From Schlesneria paludicola DSM 18645 (lineage in GTDB: Bacteria; Planctomycetota; Planctomycetia; Planctomycetales; Planctomycetaceae): a DNA stretch of 64,000 nt. The stretch covers positions 2,318,658-2,382,657 of the forward strand of contig NZ_JH636435.1 in assembly GCF_000255655.1 (NCBI RefSeq), read 5' to 3'. Numbering within the stretch: the stretch's first letter is position 1; every line of letters begins with the position of its first letter. Shown here one piece after another: positions 19,301-27,429 of the stretch. The position numbers and the translations under genes are program-made. The notes under the pieces were generated by a model. That model was not told the origin of the DNA. It searched no databases and saw only the letters and a program-made list of their open reading frames with translations.

Positions 19301-19836
19301 ATGTAACCAAGCTTTGGGTCCTTGCCACCGGAAACGTCGTCTCCATCACCGCGATAATTGAAGTTCAACAGGCTCGCTTCATTGAAGTACAGGGGCACTT
19401 TTTCGAAATGCTCCGCCTGATGCAGACGAACGGTAAATGCGACATTCAACGTGGCATGGTCTTCGTCGGCAACTCCGTCAATCTGGACTTCCGAAATCGT
19501 CGGCGCCTGTGGCCCCTGAAAACGATTTTGAATCTCTTTTTGGAACTTCTGGAACTCTTCGTAAAGCTGCGGTTTGACCTCAAGCAGTTCATTCAACTTA
19601 TTGCGAAGGAGATAGTGGCGAACTGCGGCGGGAAACGAACTCTCTTCAAGATCCCCATCAGAACTCGACGCGGCCTCACGTTTGGGACTTGACCCCTCAT
19701 GCAACTTTAAATCAACCGCAGTCGGCTTGTCCAACTTCTCTTGCGACCAGACGGCCGTTCCTGCGCAAACGAAGAGCAGCAGACTTGACTGCAAGCTGAT
19801 GAGCTGTTTCCACGATAATGTCGAGCGTGTCCGCAT
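16381..19836 (-). CDS. Large exported membrane-anchored beta-rich protein (1151 aa)
   Basis: Unrecognised family. The start at 19836 gives a clean signal peptide (LISLQSSLLLFVCAGTAVWS, then Q); the frame is open 144 bases further upstream but without a signal. Mature residues 40-1000 are rich in alternating beta strands (for example VSIRLPAGADVIKL, ARLLVPSSLAVDRIHFFIEG, SLTIQLPESSEPATFYWD). Three membrane helices lie at about 1012-1092, followed by a charged 55-residue tail. A helical charged segment at about 65-105 (LRNKLNELLEVKPQLYEEFQ) follows the signal peptide. The stop overlaps the next gene's ATG (16381-16384), so translation is probably coupled and the two products may act together. 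No enzyme motif seen; a structural or sensing role in the envelope is a guess. Confidence 0.83.
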   Translation of the reverse strand: MRTRSTLSWKQLISLQSSLLLFVCAGTAVWSQEKLDKPTAVDLKLHEGSSPKREAASSSDGDLEESSFPAAVRHYLLRNKLNELLEVKPQLYEEFQKFQKEIQNRFQGPQAPTISEVQIDGVADEDHATLNVAFTVRLHQAEHFEKVPLYFNEASLLNFNYRGDGDDVSGGKDPKLGYMWYFRGRGPHRLELTLKVPLQKPLPTRRLLVSLPASPICRMQLRLPYSDVTARVHSDQAVMEIKHPEKAKTLIEAFGLGTALDLTWQPVVEVRPTDVVLESQSTIRAHIEAEQAQLRVEQKVTSQQGTFDHVSIRLPAGADVIKLDDSERQSYKVDPDNRQRVTVTFKEKTSSATLGWTLQLPVRLGRALPLDGFFVEGARKQVGKIGLSFADGIRPSETRDPSVTSFNAGEFPTSMGPVSRAYQFLSQPFKLSPTIDEVKAYFEVRPQLVLTAAAQHLTLDAHFRFQVDRDSMNEAVFSWPNYRSEGWTIEGVDEPGVVENHSIDDKGEDKGLITVRLAKYLRGRFSVHLRARRQFKAGEDLAFSLPRPKLASHFSPTTLIVLNAENVETNLSPRGETIYHPLPSSFFDSLPESDRLPELYRGSKPMAYRIDTDDQQFGLQVIPQKQRIRTESSTEARWQDNEFRIVQDIKYNVSYERLSQARLLVPSSLAVDRIHFFIEGTKDAKDAEDVGEDVELITEVLPKADGTRQAIQLKLGEARIGHFTIKARFAIPFVKDSATDTDAIVRLPILASADAPFLQTRVSMTQSDWFDAEATNHETWPQQHKYQDAWQWMAYGEQGEFVTKLKRSTHGDNEAGSVSKAFIRVMLGGTGSAAVRAQYHLTTRASSLTIQLPESSEPATFYWDQRRLSDSAVSPSGSGLYHVQIPEATMGSTSGAHLLAIEYQDLIGDRMGWSERVEVPSPQLLNCSWYQVMWQVILPAGQHLLTYPSSASPLFRWQRTGIVWSRVSDYDSEWLQQWVVAGTGGAPPENALMTENVGNAYAFSQFDAPRALVFQTLSSSMVFFFGAGISLAVGFIMIKLVVLRHVLSLLLLGLVVALVGLWFAAPLELLLQPMIAGLIFPAAAIFLDGWTRRRFDNGLGAFDGQADFPPLQAFGSQILGRQSDPNESTMHRPLPRDGESGVVVESRSGMS

Positions 19837-20190
19837 CTGTTCAAAACCTGTCCGGGAAATCGTTGCCGAAAACGAAAAACGCCGGGCAAGAAGCGGCTGG
19901 CGCGTGCGGTAGATGACACGCGACGGTTCGGCGAAGTTCCGAATATGAACGCTAGACCGAGAGGAAAGGTGCACTCCCAAATTCTACTTCAAATGAGGCG
20001 ATTTCGCATCCTCTTTTCCCAAAAACCCGCCAATCTTCGCTGACCAGAATCTTTGCACACAGTCGCAAATGCGCCGTTTTTGCAGCACACATCTGAACAG
20101 CGTGGTCCGTGTCATCGGGCGCAGGTCGGCAACGAACCTCTCAGGGAACCTGGTTGATCACACTCCTGGCACGACGGTGCCCGCGGCAAA

Positions 20191-20958
20191 TCATACGAGA
20201 GCGGCAACAAGCTGCTCATGCAGCGCCAAACCATTGGAAGCAAGCAGGTTCGGAACTTCGAGCTGAAACGCAGATCCGTCGATCTTCGAAATTCGACCAC
20301 CAGCTTCTTCGACAAGCAGAATTCCTGCCGCCATATCCCAGGGCTTCAGACTTGTCGACCAGAATCCATCAACACGGCCCGCGGCAATATTCGCCAAATT
20401 CAATGCAGCTGAGCCAGTGCGTTGTACCGCCTGCGCAACTGGTAGAACAGACAAAAAACGCCGAACCGCTTCATCGTGACGATCGGTGTTTACCGGCAGA
20501 CTGGCGATCACCAACGCCTGGTCGAGCTGATTGATGGCCGAACACCTCAGCGGACGACGATTCAGCGTCGCACCCTCACCGCGAACCGCCAGAAACATTT
20601 CGTCGTGGATCGGGTCAAAGATGGCCCCGACAATCATTTCTCCGCGACATTCCAGCCCGATGGACACCGAGTAATACGGAAAGCCGTGGACGTAATTCGT
20701 GGTTCCGTCCAATGGATCAATGACCCAGCGATACGTCGAGTCGTTGCCCGCCACCGACAACCCTTCTTCCCCACAAAAGCCATGGTGGGGGTACCGCCCA
20801 TGAATGAAGTCGTGAATGGCTGCTTGAGCCGCTTCGTCTGCTTCGGTGACCAGATTCGATCGGCTTTTCTCTCGAACGGTGAATTTTGACGACCACGCAC
20901 GAAGTACGTGTCCTGCCCGGCGTGCGGCCTCTTCCGCAGTTTGAACGTAATCGCGCAT
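20191..20958 (-). CDS. Inositol monophosphatase family protein
   Basis: A Mg2+-dependent phosphatase of 255 aa (IMPase/SuhB/CysQ superfamily). The three metal sites are visible: the GEEG motif with its Glu pair, VIDPLDGTTNYVHGFPYYSVSIGL (motif A with both Asp), and KPWDMAAGILLVEEAGG (motif B). The length and the order of motifs match SuhB-type enzymes acting on inositol-1-phosphate or related sugar phosphates; the exact substrate is not decidable. It starts the minus-strand run and lies about 350 nt upstream of the large exported protein gene, so it may or may not share a transcript. Confidence 0.92.
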   Translation of the reverse strand: MRDYVQTAEEAARRAGHVLRAWSSKFTVREKSRSNLVTEADEAAQAAIHDFIHGRYPHHGFCGEEGLSVAGNDSTYRWVIDPLDGTTNYVHGFPYYSVSIGLECRGEMIVGAIFDPIHDEMFLAVRGEGATLNRRPLRCSAINQLDQALVIASLPVNTDRHDEAVRRFLSVLPVAQAVQRTGSAALNLANIAAGRVDGFWSTSLKPWDMAAGILLVEEAGGRISKIDGSAFQLEVPNLLASNGLALHEQLVAALV

Positions 20959-21302
20959 TAATCCTCCAAAAAACTACCCGGTCAAATCTGCCGATATCCG
21001 ATTTGTAATTGCGGAGTCCCAGATTGGGAATGGGATCGGCGTCGAAACTGCTCAAGTCCACGCCAAACCGACCACTGGATCTCCGAGTCAGACGTCCGTC
21101 CTGAGCCCACATGATTCGCCTGATCGTCACAATCCGGAATGGCGATCAGATCACGAGAAATCTGGCAAAGTGCCTGCAAACTGACCCAGAAGCAACAAAA
21201 CGGCATCGTCCGCAATACCGGAAAATGCGTGCTATGTTTTCGATACACCATGTTTCGAAATCCGAAAGGGCTTAGCCGCTTACGATCCGGCCGAGGATTC
21301 CA
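20959..21302. other. Divergent intergenic region, suhB-like / Tad operon
   Basis: About 345 bases between the phosphatase gene (-) and the Tad operon (+). No gene is supported. It must contain promoters for both units, but I see no consensus -35/-10 pair. The short open frames on both strands lack domain features and ribosome sites. Confidence 0.5.
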
Positions 21303-21959
21303 ATGTTCTGGACAGTTCAACACATCGTCTTCATCGTCGCTCTGGTGGGTTTTACCCTGGCCACAGCATACACCGACACATTTCGCTGGAAGATTCCCAA
21401 CAAGTTGACGCTGCCATTCTTCGTCATGGGCTTGGTGTATCAGACGGTGTTCTGGGGCTTCGGCTCATGGAACGGATTGATGGACACACATGGCCTGCTC
21501 GACGGGTTGCTCGGGTTTGGACTGGGATTCGGCCTGTACTTTGTGCTGTGGATTGTGGCCGGTGGAGGGGGCGGCGACGTCAAGTTGATGGGCGCGCTCG
21601 GCGCTTGGCTGGGGTTCAAACTGACCTTCTGGCTGATCATCGCCAGCCTAGTGATGGTCGTCATCGATGGCATCATTGTCACCCTGTACAAATCCCTAAC
21701 GATGGGAATGAAAAATTTTAAGAAGCAGCACTTGGCAACAGGAAAGACCGATGCCAAGGGGAAACCCGTCTTCACCAAAGAATCGATCACGGAAAAACGC
21801 AAACGCCGCATGCTGCCGTTTGCCATCCCGGTCGCGATGGCGGTCTGGCTGGTCATGCTGACTAATGCCGCCGGCATCATCAAAGGTGGGCAACTGGGGC
21901 CTGAACGACAACCGCAACAATCCGCACATCAGAATCAACATGCTGCGGCGGAGCGCTAA
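21303..21959 (+). CDS. Prepilin peptidase, A24 family (TadV/CpaA)
   Basis: An inner-membrane aspartic protease that would cleave the leader of Flp-type prepilins and the TadE/F pseudopilins. The 218 aa hold about six hydrophobic segments. Both catalytic Asp regions are visible: TDTFRWKIPN after the first helix, and GGGGGDVKLMGALG (the GxGD motif) after the middle helices. There is no N-terminal methyltransferase domain, as usual for TadV/CpaA. An unusual basic cytoplasmic loop of about 45 residues (LYKSLTMGMKNFKKQHLATG onward) precedes the last helix. First gene of the Tad operon, with only 6 nt to the next gene. Confidence 0.9.
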   Translation: MFWTVQHIVFIVALVGFTLATAYTDTFRWKIPNKLTLPFFVMGLVYQTVFWGFGSWNGLMDTHGLLDGLLGFGLGFGLYFVLWIVAGGGGGDVKLMGALGAWLGFKLTFWLIIASLVMVVIDGIIVTLYKSLTMGMKNFKKQHLATGKTDAKGKPVFTKESITEKRKRRMLPFAIPVAMAVWLVMLTNAAGIIKGGQLGPERQPQQSAHQNQHAAAER

Positions 21960-21965
21960 CGATCC

Positions 21966-22385
21966 ATGATCCGAACTGCATATCAACGACAGACTTCACG
22001 ACAGCGTGGACGACGCGGCGTGCTCAGCATGGAACTGGTGCTGACGTTGCCGATTCTGTTCATGCTGCTGCTGGCGTTGTTTCAGTTCATGATGCTGTTT
22101 TACTCGCGCAGCCTGATCGTCGAAGCGTCGCGGGCCGCGGCCCGCAAGGCCACGCTGCCGGGAACGACAGAATCCGACGTCGAAGCGGAAGTCCGCCGAG
22201 TCCTGGTTCCTCGCTTGCAGCAAGGAATGCAAGTTCAGGTGGACTTCGGTGAATGGAGCGGTGATGTCGTCACTGTCTCTGTCGCCGTCCCCATGGCTGC
22301 CGCTTCGCCAGACCTCTTGTGGCCGATTGGACTCGGCCTCAACGGACAGAATCTGTTTTCAGAAACACGGATGGTGCGGGAATAA
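21966..22385 (+). CDS. TadE-like pseudopilin protein
   Basis: A 139-aa protein with the TadE layout: a basic N-terminus (residues 1-20), a single hydrophobic helix starting MELVLTLPILFMLLLALFQF at about residue 21, then a small exported domain. The Glu at the start of the helix (SMELVLTLP) resembles the prepilin-peptidase site, where cleavage would precede it. TadE proteins are processed pseudopilins needed for Flp pilus assembly. It follows the peptidase gene with a 6-nt gap and is certainly co-transcribed. Confidence 0.88.
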   Translation: MIRTAYQRQTSRQRGRRGVLSMELVLTLPILFMLLLALFQFMMLFYSRSLIVEASRAAARKATLPGTTESDVEAEVRRVLVPRLQQGMQVQVDFGEWSGDVVTVSVAVPMAAASPDLLWPIGLGLNGQNLFSETRMVRE

Positions 22386-22498
22386 CAAATCCACAAAGGT
22401 CGCTGACCCGAAGTCCATTCGAAGATTGAAAACAGGCGGCTGAAGAAACGACCGCGGCTTCCATGTCGCGTCATCAACCAGCGCCAGGAGATTGCCCT

Positions 22499-23566
22499 GT
22501 GAAACGTAGTATCACCCCCACGCTAGTGACATTTGTCATGTTCGGAATCATTGGGCTGCTGGTGGCGACATACTTTGTCAAAACCCTGTTTGCCCAGAAA
22601 GAGAAGCCCGCAGTGAATAACCTGCGCGAGGTGCCGATGGCGGTAACCGACATCAGTCCGGGCACGGTCATCACGACAGATCACCTGGGAATGGGCCGCT
22701 ATGACCGCACCAAGTTGACACCCGATGTCCTGCTGGCCAACCGAGTCATCGTCGGTCGCGTGGCGAAAGAAGCGATTCGTGCCGCAAGCCCCATCAAGGC
22801 CGGACAACTTTATCAGCCTGGTGAGCTGCCCCCGCTGGACATCGGCCCTGGCATGCGTGCCGTCTCGGTTGAAGTGGGTGATGGAGTCGCCGTTGTCGAT
22901 GGAATCATCAAGCCCGGCGACACCGTCGACGTGCTCTATACAGCCCAAGGGACCGGAGTTGGAAACGACAATACCTACCAAGGTGGCCTGACGTTACGGT
23001 TGTTCGAAGGTGTCAAGGTGCTGGCCATCAATCGCAACTTTGCCCAGGGTCGAGTTGATCGTGGCAACAATCACGTGACGCTTGAGCTAACCGTCGCACA
23101 AACCAACATCATCGTCCTTGCTAAGGATCGTGGCAAAATCACATTGACCTACAATCCCAACGGCAAAGGCAACGGTGGTCTCGCCCTGTCCAATTCGGAA
23201 CGAGTCACCTTGTTTGAATTGCTGGGTCTGGAAAAGTCAGATCCGCTTCGCGAGCCGTTCACGACCGAAATCTATCGTGGCAGTGGACGGGTTTCCAACC
23301 GCTTCGACGACCGAGGCCGATACGTCGACAGCGCGGCACGAACACCAACCAGCACCAACCAGAATCCGCAATATCAGTTGCCCAACAATACCACACCGGT
23401 TCGGAGTCAGACTGCAGTCCCCCAAGACAACGCCGCTCCGTCCAATCCCGCTCCCGCCTTGAACGATGTCCCAAACCGACCCGTTCACCAGACGTTTGCT
23501 CCGCCAAGTGTGCAACCAAGTGGTCGCCCGGCACCGACAGCTCAATTGCTACAGCCGCGAAATTGA
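22499..23566 (+). CDS. cpaB: Flp pilus assembly protein CpaB/RcpC
   Basis: The periplasmic CpaB/RcpC component of the Tad pilus machine. The GTG at 22499 is chosen because AGGAG ends 8 nt before it; an ATG 36 nt upstream lacks this. The protein has one N-terminal helix (TLVTFVMFGIIGLLVATYFV), a SAF domain (VPMAVTDISPGTVITTDHLG), then the RcpC-type domain (GMRAVSVEVGDGVAVVDGIIKPGDTVDVLYT). A low-complexity Asn/Pro/Thr-rich tail of about 90 residues ends it. CpaB is usually followed by the secretin gene, but here the next gene is TadG-like. Confidence 0.92.
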   Translation: MKRSITPTLVTFVMFGIIGLLVATYFVKTLFAQKEKPAVNNLREVPMAVTDISPGTVITTDHLGMGRYDRTKLTPDVLLANRVIVGRVAKEAIRAASPIKAGQLYQPGELPPLDIGPGMRAVSVEVGDGVAVVDGIIKPGDTVDVLYTAQGTGVGNDNTYQGGLTLRLFEGVKVLAINRNFAQGRVDRGNNHVTLELTVAQTNIIVLAKDRGKITLTYNPNGKGNGGLALSNSERVTLFELLGLEKSDPLREPFTTEIYRGSGRVSNRFDDRGRYVDSAARTPTSTNQNPQYQLPNNTTPVRSQTAVPQDNAAPSNPAPALNDVPNRPVHQTFAPPSVQPSGRPAPTAQLLQPRN

Positions 23567-23595
23567 AATCTGCATGGTACCGACCTTTTTTTTCC

Positions 23596-23626
23596 GTCAG
23601 CCCGCGGCGAATGCTTGCGGGCTGAC
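23596..23626. repeat. Perfect 10-bp hairpin between cpaB and the tadG-like gene
   Basis: Arms GTCAGCCCGC (23596-23605) and GCGGGCTGAC (23617-23626) pair perfectly with an 11-nt loop. A run of eight T precedes it, not follows it, so it is not a plus-strand terminator. It may block exonucleases or separate the expression of the two operon halves. Confidence 0.6.
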
Positions 23627-23670
23627 AGTCCGATGAACTTGCTGCAAGTTTCCAACTTGTACTACGTCCG

Positions 23671-24993
23671 ATGAATCGAAACATGCGCCGAACGCGACAT
23701 CCCGATCACATGATGCATTCATCACACCGGCGGGCCGGTTTTACCACCCCCGCCGTTGCAGTCGCATTGCTCGTGATCATGATGGGTCTGGCCCTGATTC
23801 TGGATCGCATCTGGCTCGAAACAGCCAAGCTGGAATTGACGTCTGCCGCGGAAGCTGCCGCACTGGCCGCCGCGGGCGATCTGGCGAGCGACGATTCGCT
23901 TCTGGCGAATACCGCTGTTGATCTGCGGCTGAACAATGCGCGACAGTCGGCAGAATGGATCGCGTCTCAGAACTACGTCTGCGGCACCCCGGTGACACTG
24001 AATACCGATCCCGAAGGCGACATTCGCTTTGGCAATCTTGTCGCCGAAGCCACGGGAATTCGCTTTGAAGAGTCGACCGCCAACCCGAATACAGTTGTCG
24101 TCACAGCACTGCGAACCCGTTCCAACAACAATCCGGTCGCGTTGTTCGTTTCGGGTGCCTCGGGGCTTCCCTTCGGCGACGTCGCGGCCCGTGTCGAGGC
24201 GACCGTCAATAACGACGTCATTGGACTGCGTCCGCTGAAGGGTTCGCCCGTTCCCGCGCTCCCCATCGCAATTTTGCAATTGGATCCCACGGGCGAACGC
24301 TCGGACACCTGGAAAGATCAGATCGACTTGCAACGAGGGGTTGACGAGTACAGCTTCGATTCCGAATCCCACACCATTTCGGAGTTCGGCGACGGAATCA
24401 AGGAAATCACACTACGAGGATTGTACCTCGGTGGCGATCCGACTGACGCGAATGTCCTGATGGTCGATCTGGGTACAGGATTGAATGATGTCGATGTTGC
24501 CCGGCAGTTCAAAAAAGGACTGATGGCAGATGATCTGGATTCGATCAATGGTGAGATTCTGCTGGGGCAGGGGGCCACTCTGGACTTGACGGCATCACCC
24601 CAACTCGACGGCACGCATACCAGTTGCTTTGAGAGTCTGGTCGGAAAATGCCGCATCTGCTTCTTGTATACGGTCACGACTCCTCTGCGTCAGCAGCCGA
24701 TGGTCACTGCCACCTGTACCGAACTGGTCGCCATTCGTGTGATGGCCGTTCGGGAACACAATGACGGTTCATGCGACGTCACCGTCCAGCCAACCGTCAT
24801 GACGTCGCGGAACGCCATACTTGCCAGCGAGAACAATGATCCTTCGTCCAATAGTTCCTCCGACGATTTGACAGCGGGTATCACCAATGCCTTGAACAAT
24901 AGTGCGGCAAACGCCCTGACGAATCATTGTTCGACGTCGGCCTCGGGAGCGATCCCCAATCCCTACATTTACAAGCTTCGTCTGACACACTGA
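23671..24993 (+). CDS. TadG-like pilus assembly protein
   Basis: A 440-aa protein starting with a basic segment and one membrane helix (AVAVALLVIMMGLALILDRIW), followed by an Ala-rich amphipathic helix (ELTSAAEAAALAAAGDLASD). This is the signature N-terminal region of TadG and related Tad secretion-linked proteins. The remainder is an exported domain with many Asn, Asp and Thr. I see no MIDAS motif (DxSxS), so the von Willebrand domain of classical TadG seems missing or too divergent. The C-terminal 100 residues are Asn/Ser-rich. Its place between cpaB and tadA supports a pilus role. Confidence 0.75.
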   Translation: MNRNMRRTRHPDHMMHSSHRRAGFTTPAVAVALLVIMMGLALILDRIWLETAKLELTSAAEAAALAAAGDLASDDSLLANTAVDLRLNNARQSAEWIASQNYVCGTPVTLNTDPEGDIRFGNLVAEATGIRFEESTANPNTVVVTALRTRSNNNPVALFVSGASGLPFGDVAARVEATVNNDVIGLRPLKGSPVPALPIAILQLDPTGERSDTWKDQIDLQRGVDEYSFDSESHTISEFGDGIKEITLRGLYLGGDPTDANVLMVDLGTGLNDVDVARQFKKGLMADDLDSINGEILLGQGATLDLTASPQLDGTHTSCFESLVGKCRICFLYTVTTPLRQQPMVTATCTELVAIRVMAVREHNDGSCDVTVQPTVMTSRNAILASENNDPSSNSSSDDLTAGITNALNNSAANALTNHCSTSASGAIPNPYIYKLRLTH

Positions 24994-25066
24994 CCACCAG
25001 CGCATCGCCTCGAAATTCGCAGCACATGCGACAGAGACTCTCGGACATTTTTTATCGGAACGCCCC

Positions 25067-26407
25067 ATGCTCACCGAACAGACCGCAGTCGCCGATGTCG
25101 ATCCGAGACAGGCCTTTCAGCAACTTAAAACCCGTCTGCATCGGCAGATGGTTGACGCGATCGATCTGTCCAAAGCAGGTCAGTTGCCCGAGCGCGAGTT
25201 GCGGGCACAACTGCGCGCCCTGGCCAGCCATCTTTGCGCGCAAGAAACGGCCAATCTGACAGCCGATGATCGCGAAGGCATGGTTCGCGAGATCATGGAC
25301 GAAATCTACGGTTTCGGTCCGATCGAATCATTGATGCAGGACACCGACGTCAGCGACGTCCTGATCAACGGGCCTGACAGTGTGTTCATCGAACGCAACG
25401 GTTTGCTCGAACGAACCGACGTGCGATTCGCGAATGACGAGCACTTGCTGCACTTCATTCAACGGCTGGTGGGTCGGGCCGGTCGCCGCATCGACGAAGT
25501 CTCGCCGATGGTTGATGCCAAACTGCCCGACGGTTCACGGTTGAACGCCGTGATCCCGCCGCTCGCATTACGGGGCCCCACGGTTTCAATTCGCCGCTTC
25601 AAAGAAAAGGGAATTGCACTCGAAGATATGGTCCGCCTGGGGACATTGACCCCGGAAATGGCCGACTTTGTGGTGGCCTGTGTGCGCGGACGAATGAACA
25701 TCGTCGTGAGCGGTGGTACAGGTGCCGGTAAGACGACCATGCTGAACAACATGAGTCGTTTCATTCCCGAAACCGAACGCGTCGTGACGATCGAACAAAC
25801 GGCAGAACTGCAGCTTCAGCAACGTGACGTCGTCGCCTTGGAAACACGTCCACCCAACGTCGAAGGACGGGGCGAAATTTCGCAACGCGATTTGCTGAAA
25901 AATAGCCTGCGAATGCGGCCAGATCGCATCCTGGTCGGCGAGGCACGTGGCGGCGAAGTTCTCGACATGTTGCAGGCGATGAACACCGGCCATGACGGCT
26001 CGATGAGCACTGTGCATGCCAACGACACTCGCGATGCGCTCGATCGAATGGAGTTGATGATCGCGTTGTCAGGTGTCGAATTGCCCACACTTGTCGCGCG
26101 TCAGTATATTGCCTCTGCCGTGCAGATCCTGATTCACATCATGCGCCTGAGCACCGGCGAGCGAAAAGTGATGCGTATCTCGGAACTGTGCGGATGCCAG
26201 GAAGGTGCGTATCAGATCGAAGATATCTTCGTTTACCGCATGGCGGGCATCGACGCAAACGGACGCGCCCGCGGGGCGTTCTACGCAACGGGATACGAAC
26301 CACAAGCGATGAAACGTCTGGCCACTCGCGGACAGGATGTTCCATCAATGATGTTCTCGGCTCGCGAACTGAATTCGACTCGTGACTATCGCCCAATCTC
26401 CCGTTAG
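25067..26407 (+). CDS. tadA: Tad pilus ATPase (TadA/CpaF)
   Basis: A cytoplasmic hexameric ATPase of the type II/IV secretion family that powers Flp pilus extension. In 446 aa the family landmarks appear in order: an N-terminal domain with MVREIMDEIYGFGPIESLM, the DVSDVLINGPDSVFIERNG segment, Walker A GGTGAGKTT from about residue 216, the Asp box near VVTIEQTAELQL, Walker B DRILVGEARGGE, and the His box STVHANDTRDALDRME. All are intact, so the motor should be active. It is followed at about 65 nt by the two membrane platform proteins. Confidence 0.97.
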   Translation: MLTEQTAVADVDPRQAFQQLKTRLHRQMVDAIDLSKAGQLPERELRAQLRALASHLCAQETANLTADDREGMVREIMDEIYGFGPIESLMQDTDVSDVLINGPDSVFIERNGLLERTDVRFANDEHLLHFIQRLVGRAGRRIDEVSPMVDAKLPDGSRLNAVIPPLALRGPTVSIRRFKEKGIALEDMVRLGTLTPEMADFVVACVRGRMNIVVSGGTGAGKTTMLNNMSRFIPETERVVTIEQTAELQLQQRDVVALETRPPNVEGRGEISQRDLLKNSLRMRPDRILVGEARGGEVLDMLQAMNTGHDGSMSTVHANDTRDALDRMELMIALSGVELPTLVARQYIASAVQILIHIMRLSTGERKVMRISELCGCQEGAYQIEDIFVYRMAGIDANGRARGAFYATGYEPQAMKRLATRGQDVPSMMFSARELNSTRDYRPISR

Positions 26408-26472
26408 GTTCAAACCCAGGCCGCAATGCGGTCACCGGTCACACATTTGAACGATTCTTTCTGCTGACGAGG

Positions 26473-27336
26473 ATGGCCGTCATGGCTCGAGACACCAACA
26501 CCTTGAAGACTCCGCTTCCGTTCGCCGGCATTCTGAAAGATGAAGAGATCTACGGCACAGGACGAGGCGACGACGCCGCCGATCAGATTAACAGTTGGTT
26601 TGACGATTTGATGCTGCAATCGGGCATGCCGATTGCCCCGTCCGCCCTTCTGGCCCTGTGCCTCTGCTCGGGCGTCGCCTTGGGCGGAATCGTCCTCGTT
26701 GCCCATGAGAATCTGCTAACGACAGCCTTGGGAACTATTGTTGGGTTCATCCTACCGGTCATCGTGGCCATGATCGTCCGTACGCGACGCCAAGATACGA
26801 TGATGCGCCAAATCCCCAGCATGCTGGAAGAACTCGCCCGAGCGGCCAAAACGGGTCGTAGCGTTGAACAAAGCCTGGAAGTAGTGTCAGCAGATACTCC
26901 ATCCCCACTGGGCGATGAATTAAAGTTGGCTGCTGGTCGTTTAAAGATGGGCGTTCAACTCAAAGAGGCCCTGCGCGATTTGCCGCATCGAACGGGACTG
27001 ATGACGCTCAGCCTGTTGTGCACAACGCTCACGGTCCAACAGCAGACAGGGGGCGACCTGGTGACCGTTCTGGAACGCCTGTCACGAACCGTTCGCGACC
27101 GCATGTCATTCTTGGGACGATTGCGAGCCGCCACCGCGGCAAGCCGGGCCACTGCAATCCTGATGATTGTCCTTCCGCCCGCGGTACTGGCGTTCTTCAT
27201 TGCACGCAAACCAACATACTTGCACGAACTCTTGTCATCGCCATGGGGCCGCAATGCCACCATTCTCGCCGTAACTCTGGAACTGATTGGCGCACTTTGG
27301 GTAATGAGAATTTTGAAAACGAGCCAGCAAACCTGA
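26473..27336 (+). CDS. tadB: Tad platform protein TadB (T2SSF domain)
   Basis: An inner-membrane platform protein of 287 aa. Two helices lie near residues 55-75 and 78-96 (PSALLALCLCSGVALGGIVL and ALGTIVGFILPVIVAMIV). A cytoplasmic T2SSF domain follows (PSMLEELARAAKTGRSVEQS to DLVTVLERLSRTVRDRM), then two C-terminal helices. This order is typical of TadB, which works with TadC and TadA to pull pilin subunits from the membrane. An N-terminal cytoplasmic extension of about 45 residues is longer than usual. Confidence 0.92.
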   Translation: MAVMARDTNTLKTPLPFAGILKDEEIYGTGRGDDAADQINSWFDDLMLQSGMPIAPSALLALCLCSGVALGGIVLVAHENLLTTALGTIVGFILPVIVAMIVRTRRQDTMMRQIPSMLEELARAAKTGRSVEQSLEVVSADTPSPLGDELKLAAGRLKMGVQLKEALRDLPHRTGLMTLSLLCTTLTVQQQTGGDLVTVLERLSRTVRDRMSFLGRLRAATAASRATAILMIVLPPAVLAFFIARKPTYLHELLSSPWGRNATILAVTLELIGALWVMRILKTSQQT

Positions 27337-27429
27337 TTTTCCGAACGCCAGCGCGCCGCTGAATCTCGATCGAAGCGTATCGCCTTTGACTCGCAAAACC
27401 ACCTCGCCGGATCACGGCAGGAGTTTCTT

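Noticed and set aside
23591-23626. Hairpin plus T run read as a terminator after cpaB
   Set aside because: The T run precedes the stem on the plus strand and gives an A run on the minus strand, so it fits neither direction as an intrinsic terminator.
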